Positions 50,949 to 60,039 of a DNA stretch of 64,000 nt are shown piece by piece. Made by a program: the position numbers and the translations under genes. The stretch is from Leifsonia tongyongensis (lineage in GTDB: Bacteria; Actinomycetota; Actinomycetes; Actinomycetales; Microbacteriaceae): contig NZ_JAAGWY010000002.1 in the NCBI RefSeq assembly GCF_010686705.1, forward strand, positions 86,001 through 150,000. Reading direction: 5' to 3'. A model generated the notes under the pieces. It worked only from the letters and a program-made list of their open reading frames with translations. It did not search any database and was not told where the DNA came from. Within the stretch, counting starts at the first letter, position 1, and each line of letters begins with the position of its first letter.

Positions 50949-53900
50949 CTACAGAGCCGGCCGGATCTCGATCAACGCCAGATCCCACTGGTCGGTCGTC
51001 GGAGCTGTGTCGTTGATCGTGACGCTCGTGCCGGACCCGGGGGTCTGCGCGGTCTGGCGCTGGAGCCAGTAGGTGTCACCCGCCGGCGGGAGGTACTGGT
51101 CTACGATGGTCTGCCCCGCCCCGGCGGTGTGGGTTCGTGCAGCCGTCCAGTCCGTTCCGACACCCCACACCCACGAGCCGGCCCGTGTGGTCGTCAGCGA
51201 CGCGGCGGGAGCGCCCGTCGCACCCGATGCTGCCACCGTGGCCCCGGAGGACGCGTCCGCGTTCAGCAGGCCCACCACCGACATCGACGACTGCCACGTG
51301 CCGGATGCCTGGGTAGCGGTCACGGTGACGTTGGTGAGCGGTGCGGGCGCGACCGCCTGCCAGATCTCGGCGGTGCCCGCCTGGGCGTTCGACCTCTGTC
51401 GGAGGGTCCAGGTCAGACCTCCGCCGCTGACCGACGAGATGGCGGCGCTCCCGCCTGCGCTCGGGCCGTCCGAGCTGATGAAGGCGAGCAGGAGTTCGTT
51501 GCTGCCGGTCGTGGTGACGCCGGCCGCGGCGATCGTGGACGTATTCGTGCCCTGATGCGCGGTGGCGATCTTGTCGACCGTGATCGTGCGGTACGTGCCC
51601 GAGCTGGTCACCGCCGCCTGCGCCTCGTTGGATGCGGGGCCGAGGTTGTGGGCGGCGTCTTCGGCTGCCACGCGGTAGTAGTAGGTGCCGGCGGCCAGTC
51701 CGGTGTCCGTCCAGGTCGTGGTCGTTCCGCCGACCTGGGCGACGCGATTGCCCGCGGCCGGGGTGAATCCTGCGGTCGTCGACCGGTAGATGTCGTAGGT
51801 CGTGACGCCGACGTTGTCCGTCGCCGCGCCCCAGGCCAGCGCGGCCTGGCCGGTGCCACCCGTGGCGGTCAGGGCTCCCGGTGCCGACGGAGGAACCGTG
51901 TCTTCGTACGGTGCCGGGAAGCGTGTCATCGCTGCGACCGACGGTACGCCAGCCCCGTTGACGATGAACAGCATGTAGTAGCCGGGAGGGGCCGCGTTGC
52001 CGTTGGCCGGCAGCTGCACGTTCAGGCCACCCGCGACCTTCGTGAAGCTCAGCGGGATGGTGCGGGTGTTCTGGTCGAAGCCGTGTGTGATCGAGCCGGT
52101 CCGCACCAGCATGACCGACCCGATGCCGGCTGCATCCGGGGTCTGGACGAACGCGGTGCTGTTGTACTGCGCCGTCGACGGCGCGGCGGTGATGGTCGGC
52201 CTGGCGCCCTTGAACAGGTACGGCGGCGAGTAGATCTGGTAGTTCTCTTCGTTGGTCACCCCGGTGTCGCCACCGCCGCCCGACACGAAGACGCGGCCGT
52301 CGGGCAGCAGCAGGGCCACGGAGTGATAGAGCCGCGGCGCCGTCAGGGAGGCGACCGTCGTCCAGGTTCCCGTGCTCGGGTGCCACAGCTCGGCGGGCTT
52401 CACGGCGAGCGCCTCGTTCTGCCCCGACTTGTCCGTGCCGCCGCCGGTCGCGAGCACATTGCCGTCGGGAAGGGTCGTGAGGTTGACGAAACTGCGCGCA
52501 TAGGCCATCGAGGCCGTGGGCTGCCACGTCGGGTTGGGCTGGTTCATGTCGAGCGTGTAGGCGGTCTTGGCGGACTGGCCGCTGAAGCCCCCGTCGGATG
52601 CTGTGCCCGCCTTCAGGAACTTGCCCGGCGCGTAGCTGGTCACCGACGCGGCGTCGAGCACACGCGAGTCGATCGTCGTCCACTGCAGCGTCGACATGTC
52701 GAGCGACTGCGTCAGCGTCGGGTCCTCGCTCGCGCCGACCTGGAGCACGCGGCCGTCGGGCAACTGGTACATGAAGGGGTAGTAGGGGATGAGCTTGGTC
52801 GCGCCCGGCAGCGAGGTCCAGGTGTTGGTCGGCGGGTTGTACACCTCCGGCACCTGCACCAGGTCGGTCGACGTCGTGTCGGAACCGGACGTGACGAGCA
52901 CCCGGCCGTCGCCGAGAGTCGTGCCGGTCGGATACCAGCGCGGGTAGTTCATCGGTGCGAGCGGCTGCCAGGTCGAGGTCACCGGGTTGAATGCCGTCAC
53001 CGCCTTGATCCCAAGACCGCCGCTCGTCGCGGTGCCGCCGATCACCGCGATGCGGCCGTCGGCGAGCACGGCCTGGCCGGCGCAGAAGAGGTCGACGGCG
53101 GCGTCGGGCACCTGGCTGTAGCTACCGGTCGTCGGATCGAGCAGGTACTGCTGGCCGCCCTGGCTGAAGTCGCCCATCCAGGTGAGGATCTTGCCCGTGT
53201 TCGTGAGCGCCGCATGGATCGAGACCTCCGGCCACGGCACGACGGGGCCCCACGATCCGACGACCGACGGGTCGGCGGCGTTGGCGACGGTGACCGTGAC
53301 GGGAGCGCTCGTCGCGGTGTTGCCTGCGGCATCCGTGGCCGTCGCCGTGAGCGTGTGCGATCCGCCGACAGCTGACGTGGTATCCCACGGCAGCGAGTAG
53401 GGGGTGGATGTGAGGGCCGACCCGAGCGGCGACCCATCGAGTGCGAACGCGACGCTCGCAACCCCGACGTTGTCGCTTGCGGAAGCCGACACGGTGACCG
53501 TCCCTGACACCGTTGCGCCACCGACGGGGCTGGTCAGCGCCACCGCGGGCGGGGCGGTGTCGACGCCGCCGGTACCGGCCGGCAGGATCTCGATGAGGGA
53601 GAGATTCCAGCGATCCGTGGTCGGGGCGGTGTCGTTGATCGTGACGGTGGACGGCGCGGTGACTGTGCCGGGAACGGTCTGCCGCTGGGTCCAGAACGTG
53701 TCGCCGACGCTTGCGAGCATCTGGTCCACCTGGGTCTGGCCGATGCCGGTCGTGCGCGGCGTGGCCGTGCTCCAGTCGTCGCCGACCCCCCAGACCCAGG
53801 ACCCGGTACGCGTCGAGGTCAGGCTGGCGCTCGGGGCGCCGGTCGCCGCACTGTCGCCGCCGACAGCACCCAGCGTCGTCGTGTCGGCGCCGGTGAAGGC

Positions 53901-54308
53901 GGCGACGGTGAGGGAGGCGACATACGACCCCACGTAGTTCGCCGTCACGGTGGCGTTCGTGAGTGCCGTCGGCGCGACCGCCTGCCAGATCTCAGCGGTT
54001 CCGTACTGGCTGTTGGTGCGTTTCCGCAGGCTCCAGGTGAGTCCGCCGCCGGTGACAGTGTTGACCTTGGCGGAGCCCGCCGTCGTCGCGCCGTCGGTGG
54101 CGATGAATGCGACGAGCAGCTCTCCGGTATGGCTCGTCGAGAAGGCCGCGGTCGTCACGCTCGCCGCCGGTGTGTTCTGGTGCGCGCTGACCACCACGTC
54201 GGTTGCGAGGGGGTCCGCCGCGAACGCGGGGGCAGGGGACAGCGCGAGTGCCGCGAGGCTCACAGCCGTTGTGAGGACCAGTAGGCGGCGCGCGGATTTC
54301 CTTTTCAT
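50949..54308 (-). CDS. Secreted copper-radical oxidase (galactose oxidase/GlxA-like) with duplicated flanking modules
   Basis: An 1119-aa exported enzyme of the AA5/GlxA type that oxidises an alcohol to an aldehyde with O2, releasing H2O2. Signal peptide 1-30 (ending AFA). Residues 35-245 are a beta-sandwich module, 250-345 an Ig-like domain, about 350-700 a Kelch seven-blade propeller, then a DUF1929-type domain, an FN3 domain (about 815-895) and a second copy of the first module (905-1119). Active-site residues are all present: Cys409 and Tyr459 (crosslinked pair), axial Tyr661, His662 and His742, in DLFCAGQ, RWYPTG, LYHSVA and ITHGFDQ. In Streptomyces such enzymes help glycan deposition at growing tips. 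It appears monocistronic. Confidence 0.93.
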   Translation of the reverse strand: MKRKSARRLLVLTTAVSLAALALSPAPAFAADPLATDVVVSAHQNTPAASVTTAAFSTSHTGELLVAFIATDGATTAGSAKVNTVTGGGLTWSLRKRTNSQYGTAEIWQAVAPTALTNATVTANYVGSYVASLTVAAFTGADTTTLGAVGGDSAATGAPSASLTSTRTGSWVWGVGDDWSTATPRTTGIGQTQVDQMLASVGDTFWTQRQTVPGTVTAPSTVTINDTAPTTDRWNLSLIEILPAGTGGVDTAPPAVALTSPVGGATVSGTVTVSASASDNVGVASVAFALDGSPLGSALTSTPYSLPWDTTSAVGGSHTLTATATDAAGNTATSAPVTVTVANAADPSVVGSWGPVVPWPEVSIHAALTNTGKILTWMGDFSQGGQQYLLDPTTGSYSQVPDAAVDLFCAGQAVLADGRIAVIGGTATSGGLGIKAVTAFNPVTSTWQPLAPMNYPRWYPTGTTLGDGRVLVTSGSDTTSTDLVQVPEVYNPPTNTWTSLPGATKLIPYYPFMYQLPDGRVLQVGASEDPTLTQSLDMSTLQWTTIDSRVLDAASVTSYAPGKFLKAGTASDGGFSGQSAKTAYTLDMNQPNPTWQPTASMAYARSFVNLTTLPDGNVLATGGGTDKSGQNEALAVKPAELWHPSTGTWTTVASLTAPRLYHSVALLLPDGRVFVSGGGGDTGVTNEENYQIYSPPYLFKGARPTITAAPSTAQYNSTAFVQTPDAAGIGSVMLVRTGSITHGFDQNTRTIPLSFTKVAGGLNVQLPANGNAAPPGYYMLFIVNGAGVPSVAAMTRFPAPYEDTVPPSAPGALTATGGTGQAALAWGAATDNVGVTTYDIYRSTTAGFTPAAGNRVAQVGGTTTTWTDTGLAAGTYYYRVAAEDAAHNLGPASNEAQAAVTSSGTYRTITVDKIATAHQGTNTSTIAAAGVTTTGSNELLLAFISSDGPSAGGSAAISSVSGGGLTWTLRQRSNAQAGTAEIWQAVAPAPLTNVTVTATQASGTWQSSMSVVGLLNADASSGATVAASGATGAPAASLTTTRAGSWVWGVGTDWTAARTHTAGAGQTIVDQYLPPAGDTYWLQRQTAQTPGSGTSVTINDTAPTTDQWDLALIEIRPAL

Positions 54309-54650
54309 GAGAATGACTCACTTTCATGCTCGACAAAAAGGGTGCGCCTGTCGGGCCTGAAAGTAAAGAGGATCCAGGGGTCGACGGCCGAAATTCCGTG
54401 GAGGCACGGAGGGCGCGCACGCGTGCTCGCGGACCGGCCGAGGGCGGGACGAGCCAGGTGTCGAACTCCCGGATCGCGAAGTTTCGCGCGGACCCCGCGT
54501 TCACAATTCAGGAGATTCGGCGGATACCTGGCCCAGTTGACCCCTTTCCTGGGCGTGTCGCGGGAAATGGGTCGCAGATCTCCTGAATTGTGAACGCGTG
54601 AGGTGCCCGGGTGGCCGGGGCAGACGGGCCGGCGTGCCGGCCGGCGCCGC
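54309..54650. other. 342-bp gap holding a large inverted repeat, no gene seen
   Basis: Between the oxidase start and the TetR gene's end. The only clear structure is the inverted repeat at 54496-54598. The frames through it are short and lack codon bias. The oxidase promoter must lie at its left end; I could not fix a -10 box. Confidence 0.6.
54496..54598. repeat. 103-bp element with 21-bp perfect inverted ends
   Basis: The arms 54496-54516 and 54578-54598 are perfect 21-bp inverted repeats (CGCGTTCACAATTCAGGAG start). The 61-base loop contains a smaller stem (ACCCCTTTCC region against GGGAAATGGGT). It looks like a compact mobile-type or hairpin-RNA element rather than a simple operator. Confidence 0.9.
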
Positions 54651-55307
54651 TCAGGGCCTCGGGGGAGTGATACCCACGGCGGGGAGCAGGACGCCGTCGA
54701 TCAGGGAGATGAGGAAGTCGCGGTCGACCGGCTTGCGCTGGATCAGCGTGCGGTAGGCGGCCATCGAGGGCGTGAGGACCGACAGGGCGTCGATGTCGCA
54801 GTCGGCGGAGATCTCGCCCCGCTCGACGGCGCGGCGCAGCAGGATGCGATTGACCCTGGCTCGCGGTTCGACGATGGCCGCATTGGCCGCGTCGGCGAGT
54901 TCGGGCGCGCGTGACAGCATGGACATGAGCCCGGCCATGACCTGCAGCTTCTTCTCGCCGTCTTCGATCGTGTGCGGCTTGATCATCGCGATGAGGTCGC
55001 CGCGGAGGGTGCCGGTGTCGGGGAGGTTGGCGAGGTCGAGGTCGACGCTTTTCATGCAGGCGACGGCGTCGATGACGAGTTCGCCTTTGGATGCCCACCG
55101 GCGGTAGAGCGTCGCCTTGCCGGCCTTGGCGCGATTGGCGACCATCTCGATGGTCATGCCGTCATAGCCGGTCTCGGCGAGGACGTCGAGCGCGGCCTCG
55201 AGAATTTCGGGATCCCGCGTGTGGTCGCGTTTCCGGCCGAGCTTCGTGGGCACGTCGTCCGAGGGCTCTGTGGCGGCCTCGTTCTGCGTGAGGTCGAGCT
55301 GCGTCAT
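54651..55307 (-). CDS. TetR-family regulator
   Basis: A 218-aa repressor. The HTH region EILEAALDVLAETGYDGMTIEMVANRAKAGKATLYRRW occupies about residues 33-75, in the form of the TetR_C_11/16-type efflux regulators. Start ATG 55307 has GGGAG nine bases upstream; ATGs at 55316 and 55352 are possible but have poor sites. It is divergent from a DHA2 pump at 55425, with an AACTGGCCAGTT palindrome between, so it most likely represses that pump in response to its substrate. The 3' end faces the 103-bp inverted-repeat element. Confidence 0.88.
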   Translation of the reverse strand: MTQLDLTQNEAATEPSDDVPTKLGRKRDHTRDPEILEAALDVLAETGYDGMTIEMVANRAKAGKATLYRRWASKGELVIDAVACMKSVDLDLANLPDTGTLRGDLIAMIKPHTIEDGEKKLQVMAGLMSMLSRAPELADAANAAIVEPRARVNRILLRRAVERGEISADCDIDALSVLTPSMAAYRTLIQRKPVDRDFLISLIDGVLLPAVGITPPRP

Positions 55308-55391
55308 CGCGGCCATCTCCCTTTGTCGTGCGCGTTCTGCTGAAGCCATCATAGCAGTTAAGGAACCGTTAATATCCGGAACTTCTACTAT

Positions 55392-55410
55392 CCGAAACTG
55401 GCCAGTTCCG
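55392..55410. promoter_or_regulatory. TetR operator of the MFS pump
   Basis: CCGAAACTGGCCAGTTCCG contains the perfect 12-bp palindrome AACTGGCCAGTT (55396-55407). It ends three bases before the -10 box at 55413, so a bound repressor would block RNA polymerase. Confidence 0.7.
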
Positions 55411-55412
55411 TA

Positions 55413-55418
55413 TATAGT
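55413..55418 (+). promoter_or_regulatory. -10 box (TATAGT) of the MFS leaderless promoter
   Basis: Six bases (GTTCAC) before ATG 55425 with no ribosome site. Confidence 0.6.
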
Positions 55419-55424
55419 GTTCAC

Positions 55425-56945
55425 ATGCCCCCCACAACTTCCCCTGTTCAGGCCGTCGCTCAGGCGCCCGCGACCACGCGTCACTGGTGGACTCTCGCCA
55501 CCGTCGCGCTGGCACAGCTCATGGTCGTGCTCGACTCGACCGTCGTCAACATCGCACTCCCGTCGGCCCAGGCCGACCTCGGCTTCACCAACGCCGAACG
55601 CCAGTGGATCATCACCGCGTACTCGCTCGCATTCGGCAGCCTGCTGCTTCTGGGAGGCCGGCTCTCCGACCTCATGGGTCGCAAGAGGACCTTCATCATC
55701 GGCATGATCGGTTTCGCGGCAGCATCCGCGCTCGGAGGTGCGGCGAACTCCTTCGGGCTGCTCGTCGGGGCCCGCGCGCTCCAGGGCGCATTCGGCGCAC
55801 TCCTCGCGCCGACCGCGCTGGCCGTGCTGACCACGACGTTCACGATCCCCAAGGAACGCGCTCGGGCCTTCGGCGTGTTCGGAGCGATCGCCGGCGCCGG
55901 CGGCGCAGTCGGACTCCTCCTCGGCGGCTTCCTGACCCAGGACCTGAGCTGGCGCTGGAGCCTCTACATCAACGTCTTCATCGCGCTCTTCGCCATCGTC
56001 GGAGCCGCCCTGTTCGTGACGTCGGTCAAGCGCTCCGGCCCGCGCCCGAAGCTCGACATCCCCGGCACGGTTCTCGTATCCGGTGCCCTGTTCAGCCTCG
56101 TCTACGGCTTCTCGAACGCCGAGACCGACGGCTGGGGCTCACCGCTCACCTGGGGCTTCCTCGCTGCGGCGGTCGTGCTGCTGGTCGCGTTCGTCTTCTG
56201 GCAGCGCCGGGCTGCGCATCCGCTGCTGCCGCTGGCCATCGTGCTCGACCGCAACCGCGGCGCCGCCTTCATCTCCGTGCTCATCGCCGGTGCGGGCATG
56301 TTCGGCATCTTCCTCTTCGTGACCTACTACATGCAGACCACGCTGCACTTCACGCCCATCCAGACCGGTCTCGGCTTCCTGCCGATGATCGCCATGCTGG
56401 TCACCTCCGCGCAGCTGTCGACGAACATCTTCCTGCCGCGGTTCGGGCCGAAGCTCATGGTTCCGTTCGGGATGACGCTGGGCGCGATCGGGATGCTCTA
56501 CCTCACGCATCTCGACCAGCACAGCACGTACGCTGCAGACATCCTGCCGCCGCTGCTCATCCTCGGCTTCGCAATGGGGTCGATCATGCCGGCGTCGATC
56601 CAGACGGCGACCCTCGGTGTCGACCGCGCGTTCGCCGGAGTGGCCTCCGCGACGGTCAACACGAGCCAGCAGGTCGGCGGCTCGCTCGGTACGGCTCTGC
56701 TCAACACCCTGGCGGCGACGGCGGCCGCCGACTACCTCGCCTCGCACCTGCCCCCGACTCCGTCGGTCGTGACGGATGCCGCGGTGCACAGCTACTCGGT
56801 CGCCTACCTCTGGGGTGCCCTGTTCTTCGCTGTCGGTGCGGTCATCTCGGCACTCCTGTTCCGGCGTCGCGGGCGCGTGGCCGTCCCGGTCGCGCACGAC
56901 AGCGCGGCCGAGCTCAGGAGCCCAGAGCCGGCCATCGCCCACTGA
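55425..56945 (+). CDS. MFS drug-efflux transporter, DHA2 type
   Basis: A 506-aa, 14-segment exporter. LMVVLDSTVVNIALPSA is the DHA2 signature in segment 1, motif A is GGRLSDLMGRKRT and the antiporter motif is AGAGGAVGLLLGGF. Several Phe/Met-rich segments (YYMQTTLHF) may line the drug pocket. Substrate unknown. ATG 55425 is probably the first base of the mRNA, and the operator overlaps the promoter, so it is tightly repressed by the TetR gene divergent from it. It converges on the MalT-like regulator, 48 bp away. Confidence 0.93.
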   Translation: MPPTTSPVQAVAQAPATTRHWWTLATVALAQLMVVLDSTVVNIALPSAQADLGFTNAERQWIITAYSLAFGSLLLLGGRLSDLMGRKRTFIIGMIGFAAASALGGAANSFGLLVGARALQGAFGALLAPTALAVLTTTFTIPKERARAFGVFGAIAGAGGAVGLLLGGFLTQDLSWRWSLYINVFIALFAIVGAALFVTSVKRSGPRPKLDIPGTVLVSGALFSLVYGFSNAETDGWGSPLTWGFLAAAVVLLVAFVFWQRRAAHPLLPLAIVLDRNRGAAFISVLIAGAGMFGIFLFVTYYMQTTLHFTPIQTGLGFLPMIAMLVTSAQLSTNIFLPRFGPKLMVPFGMTLGAIGMLYLTHLDQHSTYAADILPPLLILGFAMGSIMPASIQTATLGVDRAFAGVASATVNTSQQVGGSLGTALLNTLAATAAADYLASHLPPTPSVVTDAAVHSYSVAYLWGALFFAVGAVISALLFRRRGRVAVPVAHDSAAELRSPEPAIAH

Positions 56946-56993
56946 TTCCCACGACGCTGCCGGCGGTGCCCACGGGTGCCGCCGGCACTGCTG

Positions 56994-59570
56994 TCAGCGG
57001 AGCAGGCCGAGTTCCTGCGCACGGACGATGGCCGCACTCCGGTTCGGCACGTCGAGCTTGCGGTAGATGTGCACCATGTGGGTCTTGATCGTGTTCACTG
57101 AGACGTAGAAGCGGTCCGCCAGTTCGCCGTTCGTCGAGCGGCTGGGCAGGCAGGCCAGGATCTCGAGTTCCCGTTCGGTCAGGGGCTCGCTCAGGATGGA
57201 AGAAGCTGCGGGGGCGAGCGTCGTCGCGGCGCGCTCCAGAACGTGCTCGACGAAAGCCGACCGCTGACCCGGAAGCTGGGCGAGCTGCGCGACGACGTGC
57301 GGGCCGGCACGCAGGAACACATCGACGAGCGCGTGCTCCTCCGCCAGCGCAAGCGCCTTCCCGAGCCGTCGCTCCGCCGCCGGCGGACGGCCTTCGACAT
57401 CGGCGAGCCACGCGCGCAGGAGCAGCCGCTCGACGGTGACGAGAGGCTCGTCGTCGCGTGGCTCGGCTTCCGTCCCCAGTAACGCCCGGGCCCGCTGCGG
57501 CTGGAGGTGTGCGAGAGCATACGCGGTCTGCTCGAAGCGCGTGGCAGGAGCATCCGAGCTTTCCGGCTCAGCCGCCCACGGCAGCGAGTCCCTGCCCGAA
57601 AGCCGCCGCTCGCGCTGCCTCAGCGCGGTCAGGCGATCGCGAACCACCGGTGGCGGCGGCCCTTCCGGCACGACCGCCAGTTCGGCTGCAGAATCCGTTT
57701 GGCCGAGCATGGCACTCACGAGGTGTGCGATCCACATCAGCTGGGTGCGCCTGGTGGCAGCCGCCCGGGCGACCCCTTCGGCGAGCATCCGCTCCGCGTG
57801 CTCCGGCTCGGATCGTTCCGCCGCGACGAGGCTCGACGCAAGGTAGGCGTCGGCCGTCGACGGATGCGCGACCAGGTTCGCCTCCTCGGCGATTGCACGT
57901 GCCTCGGTCGCGAGCTCCTCGGCTCGGCCCAGACGTCCGCACCAGGCCTCGACGAGCGCCAGCGAACCGAGCGAACTGATGCGCCAGGGTGCGTAGTCGG
58001 CACCCTCGGAGCGCGTAGCGAGTTCGAGCCACCGCCTCGCCTCCGCCAGGTCACCGCAGAGGAAGTGGGCGCGACCACCCGAGAACAGGGTCATCGTCCT
58101 GAGGGATTCGTAGTGGGTGAGGCCCAGCAGGTCGGGCGTGGACGCGCCCGGGTTCGCATCCAGAAGCGCTAGGGATCGCTTCGCCGCGTCGACCGATGAT
58201 TCCGGGCGCGGACTCCACCACGCCTCGCAGGCGACGATGGCGTGGGCCACGAGCTGCTGGCTGAGGGTGGCGTCGGGGTCGTTCATCACCCGCCGCAGCG
58301 GATCTGCCGCCGCCACGACCTGACCCTCCAGTCCGTGAAGGAACCCGAGCAGCAAAAGCCGGTCGAGTCGATCGTGCACCACGGAGTCGGGGAGGTCGGT
58401 CATCCATCGGATCACCGTGCGCAGTTCGCCACGCTCATAGACGTGTGCCCCCCTGGTTCGTACGAGCGTCAGCGCGCGCTCCCATTCCCGGGCGCGCAAC
58501 AGGTACTCCACAGCGCGCTGCACGTCCCCACGGGCGAGGTACCAGTCGGCGGCGCCCGCAAGAAGCGTGGGTTCGGCTCCCGGTTCTTCGGCACGCAGGT
58601 GGTAGCGCAGCAGGTCGCGGAACAGATTGTGGAAGCGGAACCATTCGCGTCGCGTGTCGAGGGGCACGAGGAACATCGATTCGCGCTCGAGCGACTCGAG
58701 CCATGACTGTGCGCCGTCCTCTCCCGTGACCTCTGTGATGAGGTCGGCGGACATCTCGTCGAAGGCGGATGCCCGCAGCAGGCTCGTCCGCCGCCGCGAC
58801 GGCTGCGCCCGCAGCACTTCATCGGTGAGGTAGTCGGCGACCAGCCGGTCGGTTCCGCCGAAGTGCTCGATGAACTCCTCGGGATCGTCACGCCCCTTCA
58901 TCGTCATCGCGGCCAACTGCAGCCCGGCGACCCACCCTTCGGTGCGAGTGACCAGTGCCGCGACGGCCTCGGGGTCGAACGGCCGCCCGCAGAGCCGTGC
59001 GAGCAGTTCGGCCGAGTCGTCGAAGTCGAAGGCGAGGTCGGCACTGCGCAGTTCGACGAGATCACCGTTCAGGCGGTGTCGGCTCCAGCCGAGAGGGAGG
59101 TCCATCCGGGTCGAGAAGACGGTGTGGATGTTCGGGGGAGCGAACTCGACGATCCGCTCGAGGTCGTCCAGGAGGCTCCGATTCGTGAGCTGGTGCACGT
59201 CGTCGAGGACGATGACGGTCTCGGGCAGAGTCCTCAGGCGCGCCGGCAGCACCTCGAGGAAGGTTTCGCCGAGCCGGCGGCCGCTGATGGATACGGGCGC
59301 AGCAGCGTCGAGGAAATGCGGTACGACGCGGGAAAGGGTTGCGACCAGCTTGGCGGCGAAATGGGCGGGGTCGTTGTCTGCCGGGACGATGTCGAGCCAG
59401 ACGAACGAGCGGTCGGGATGCGTCTCCGCCCACTGTTCGAGCAGCACCGTCTTGCCGGCCCCGGCGGGCGCCACGACGAGCGCGAGCGGCTGCGACAACA
59501 CTTCGTCGAGCACTCCCCGAAGCGCCGGCCTGTCTATCGCGTGATGTGGAACGCTGTGGTTTTCACCCAT
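56994..59570 (-). CDS. MalT-type LuxR-family ATP-dependent activator
   Basis: An 858-aa regulator of the large LuxR/MalT (LAL, STAND) group, ATP-binding and ligand-triggered. Walker A APAGAGKT is at residues 34-41 and Walker B in VIVLDDVHQL; a long helical TPR-like part (about 360-780) follows, and the C-terminal HTH (about 795-858) has LTERELEILACLPSRSTNGE and VSVNTIKTHMVHIYRKLDV. ATG 59570 is used; the longer frame to 59627 has no good site. It is divergent from the small-protein cluster at 59732-60841, which is a natural target. The inducer is unknown. Confidence 0.93.
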   Translation of the reverse strand: MGENHSVPHHAIDRPALRGVLDEVLSQPLALVVAPAGAGKTVLLEQWAETHPDRSFVWLDIVPADNDPAHFAAKLVATLSRVVPHFLDAAAPVSISGRRLGETFLEVLPARLRTLPETVIVLDDVHQLTNRSLLDDLERIVEFAPPNIHTVFSTRMDLPLGWSRHRLNGDLVELRSADLAFDFDDSAELLARLCGRPFDPEAVAALVTRTEGWVAGLQLAAMTMKGRDDPEEFIEHFGGTDRLVADYLTDEVLRAQPSRRRTSLLRASAFDEMSADLITEVTGEDGAQSWLESLERESMFLVPLDTRREWFRFHNLFRDLLRYHLRAEEPGAEPTLLAGAADWYLARGDVQRAVEYLLRAREWERALTLVRTRGAHVYERGELRTVIRWMTDLPDSVVHDRLDRLLLLGFLHGLEGQVVAAADPLRRVMNDPDATLSQQLVAHAIVACEAWWSPRPESSVDAAKRSLALLDANPGASTPDLLGLTHYESLRTMTLFSGGRAHFLCGDLAEARRWLELATRSEGADYAPWRISSLGSLALVEAWCGRLGRAEELATEARAIAEEANLVAHPSTADAYLASSLVAAERSEPEHAERMLAEGVARAAATRRTQLMWIAHLVSAMLGQTDSAAELAVVPEGPPPPVVRDRLTALRQRERRLSGRDSLPWAAEPESSDAPATRFEQTAYALAHLQPQRARALLGTEAEPRDDEPLVTVERLLLRAWLADVEGRPPAAERRLGKALALAEEHALVDVFLRAGPHVVAQLAQLPGQRSAFVEHVLERAATTLAPAASSILSEPLTERELEILACLPSRSTNGELADRFYVSVNTIKTHMVHIYRKLDVPNRSAAIVRAQELGLLR

Positions 59571-59731
59571 AACCCAGCTCTCTCTATCTGCCCTCAGTCT
59601 GGCAGGAGTCGTGGCTCGAAGCCACACCCGAATTGGGGTGAGCGGACGGGATCACCCTCTCCGGATGATGACGGCGACGCGGCATGAGCCGACACTGTAC
59701 GGGAAGGTCGGGGCCAGGCAGGAGAAGCGTC

Positions 59732-59989
59732 GTGCTCAACGAAACCTACGAGATCGTGATCCGGGGCACACTCAGCCCGGCGGTCCTCGGTGCGTTTCCC
59801 GGGTTCGACGTGACCGAAGTCGAGGATGGGTTCACCCATCTGGTCGGCACGGTCCCGGACCAGGCGCGACTCCACGGTCTGCTCGACACCGTCGCCAGCC
59901 TGAACATCGAGCTCGTCTCGGTGAACCCGCGCTCGCCCGACGCGACGCGGACGGACCAGCATCAATCAACACGAAGGGAAGAGACATGA
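59732..59989 (+). CDS. 85-aa hypothetical protein, first gene of a regulated cluster
   Basis: A small alpha/beta protein: YEIVIRGTLSPAVLGAFPGFDV, FTHLVGTVPDQARLHGLLDTV and NIELVSVNP suggest a ferredoxin-like fold. GTG 59732 follows AGGAG. Its stop overlaps the ATG of a 17-codon ORF. In actinobacteria such proteins often sit beside LuxR/MalT-type activators and the two genes that follow; function unknown. Confidence 0.8.
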   Translation: MLNETYEIVIRGTLSPAVLGAFPGFDVTEVEDGFTHLVGTVPDQARLHGLLDTVASLNIELVSVNPRSPDATRTDQHQSTRREET

Positions 59990-60039
59990 CAATCGCAGTT
60001 CAGGGCCGATTTTCGCGTTCGGGGGCGCATCATGGCTGA
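59986..60039 (+). CDS. 17-aa coupling ORF
   Basis: ATG 59986 (AAGGGAAG upstream) overlaps the previous stop by four bases, and its TGA (60037-60039) lies just inside the next gene, whose ATG is at 60032. It encodes MTIAVQGRFSRSGAHHG. It may couple translation of the flanking genes, or act as a leader peptide. Confidence 0.5.
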   Translation: MTIAVQGRFSRSGAHHG

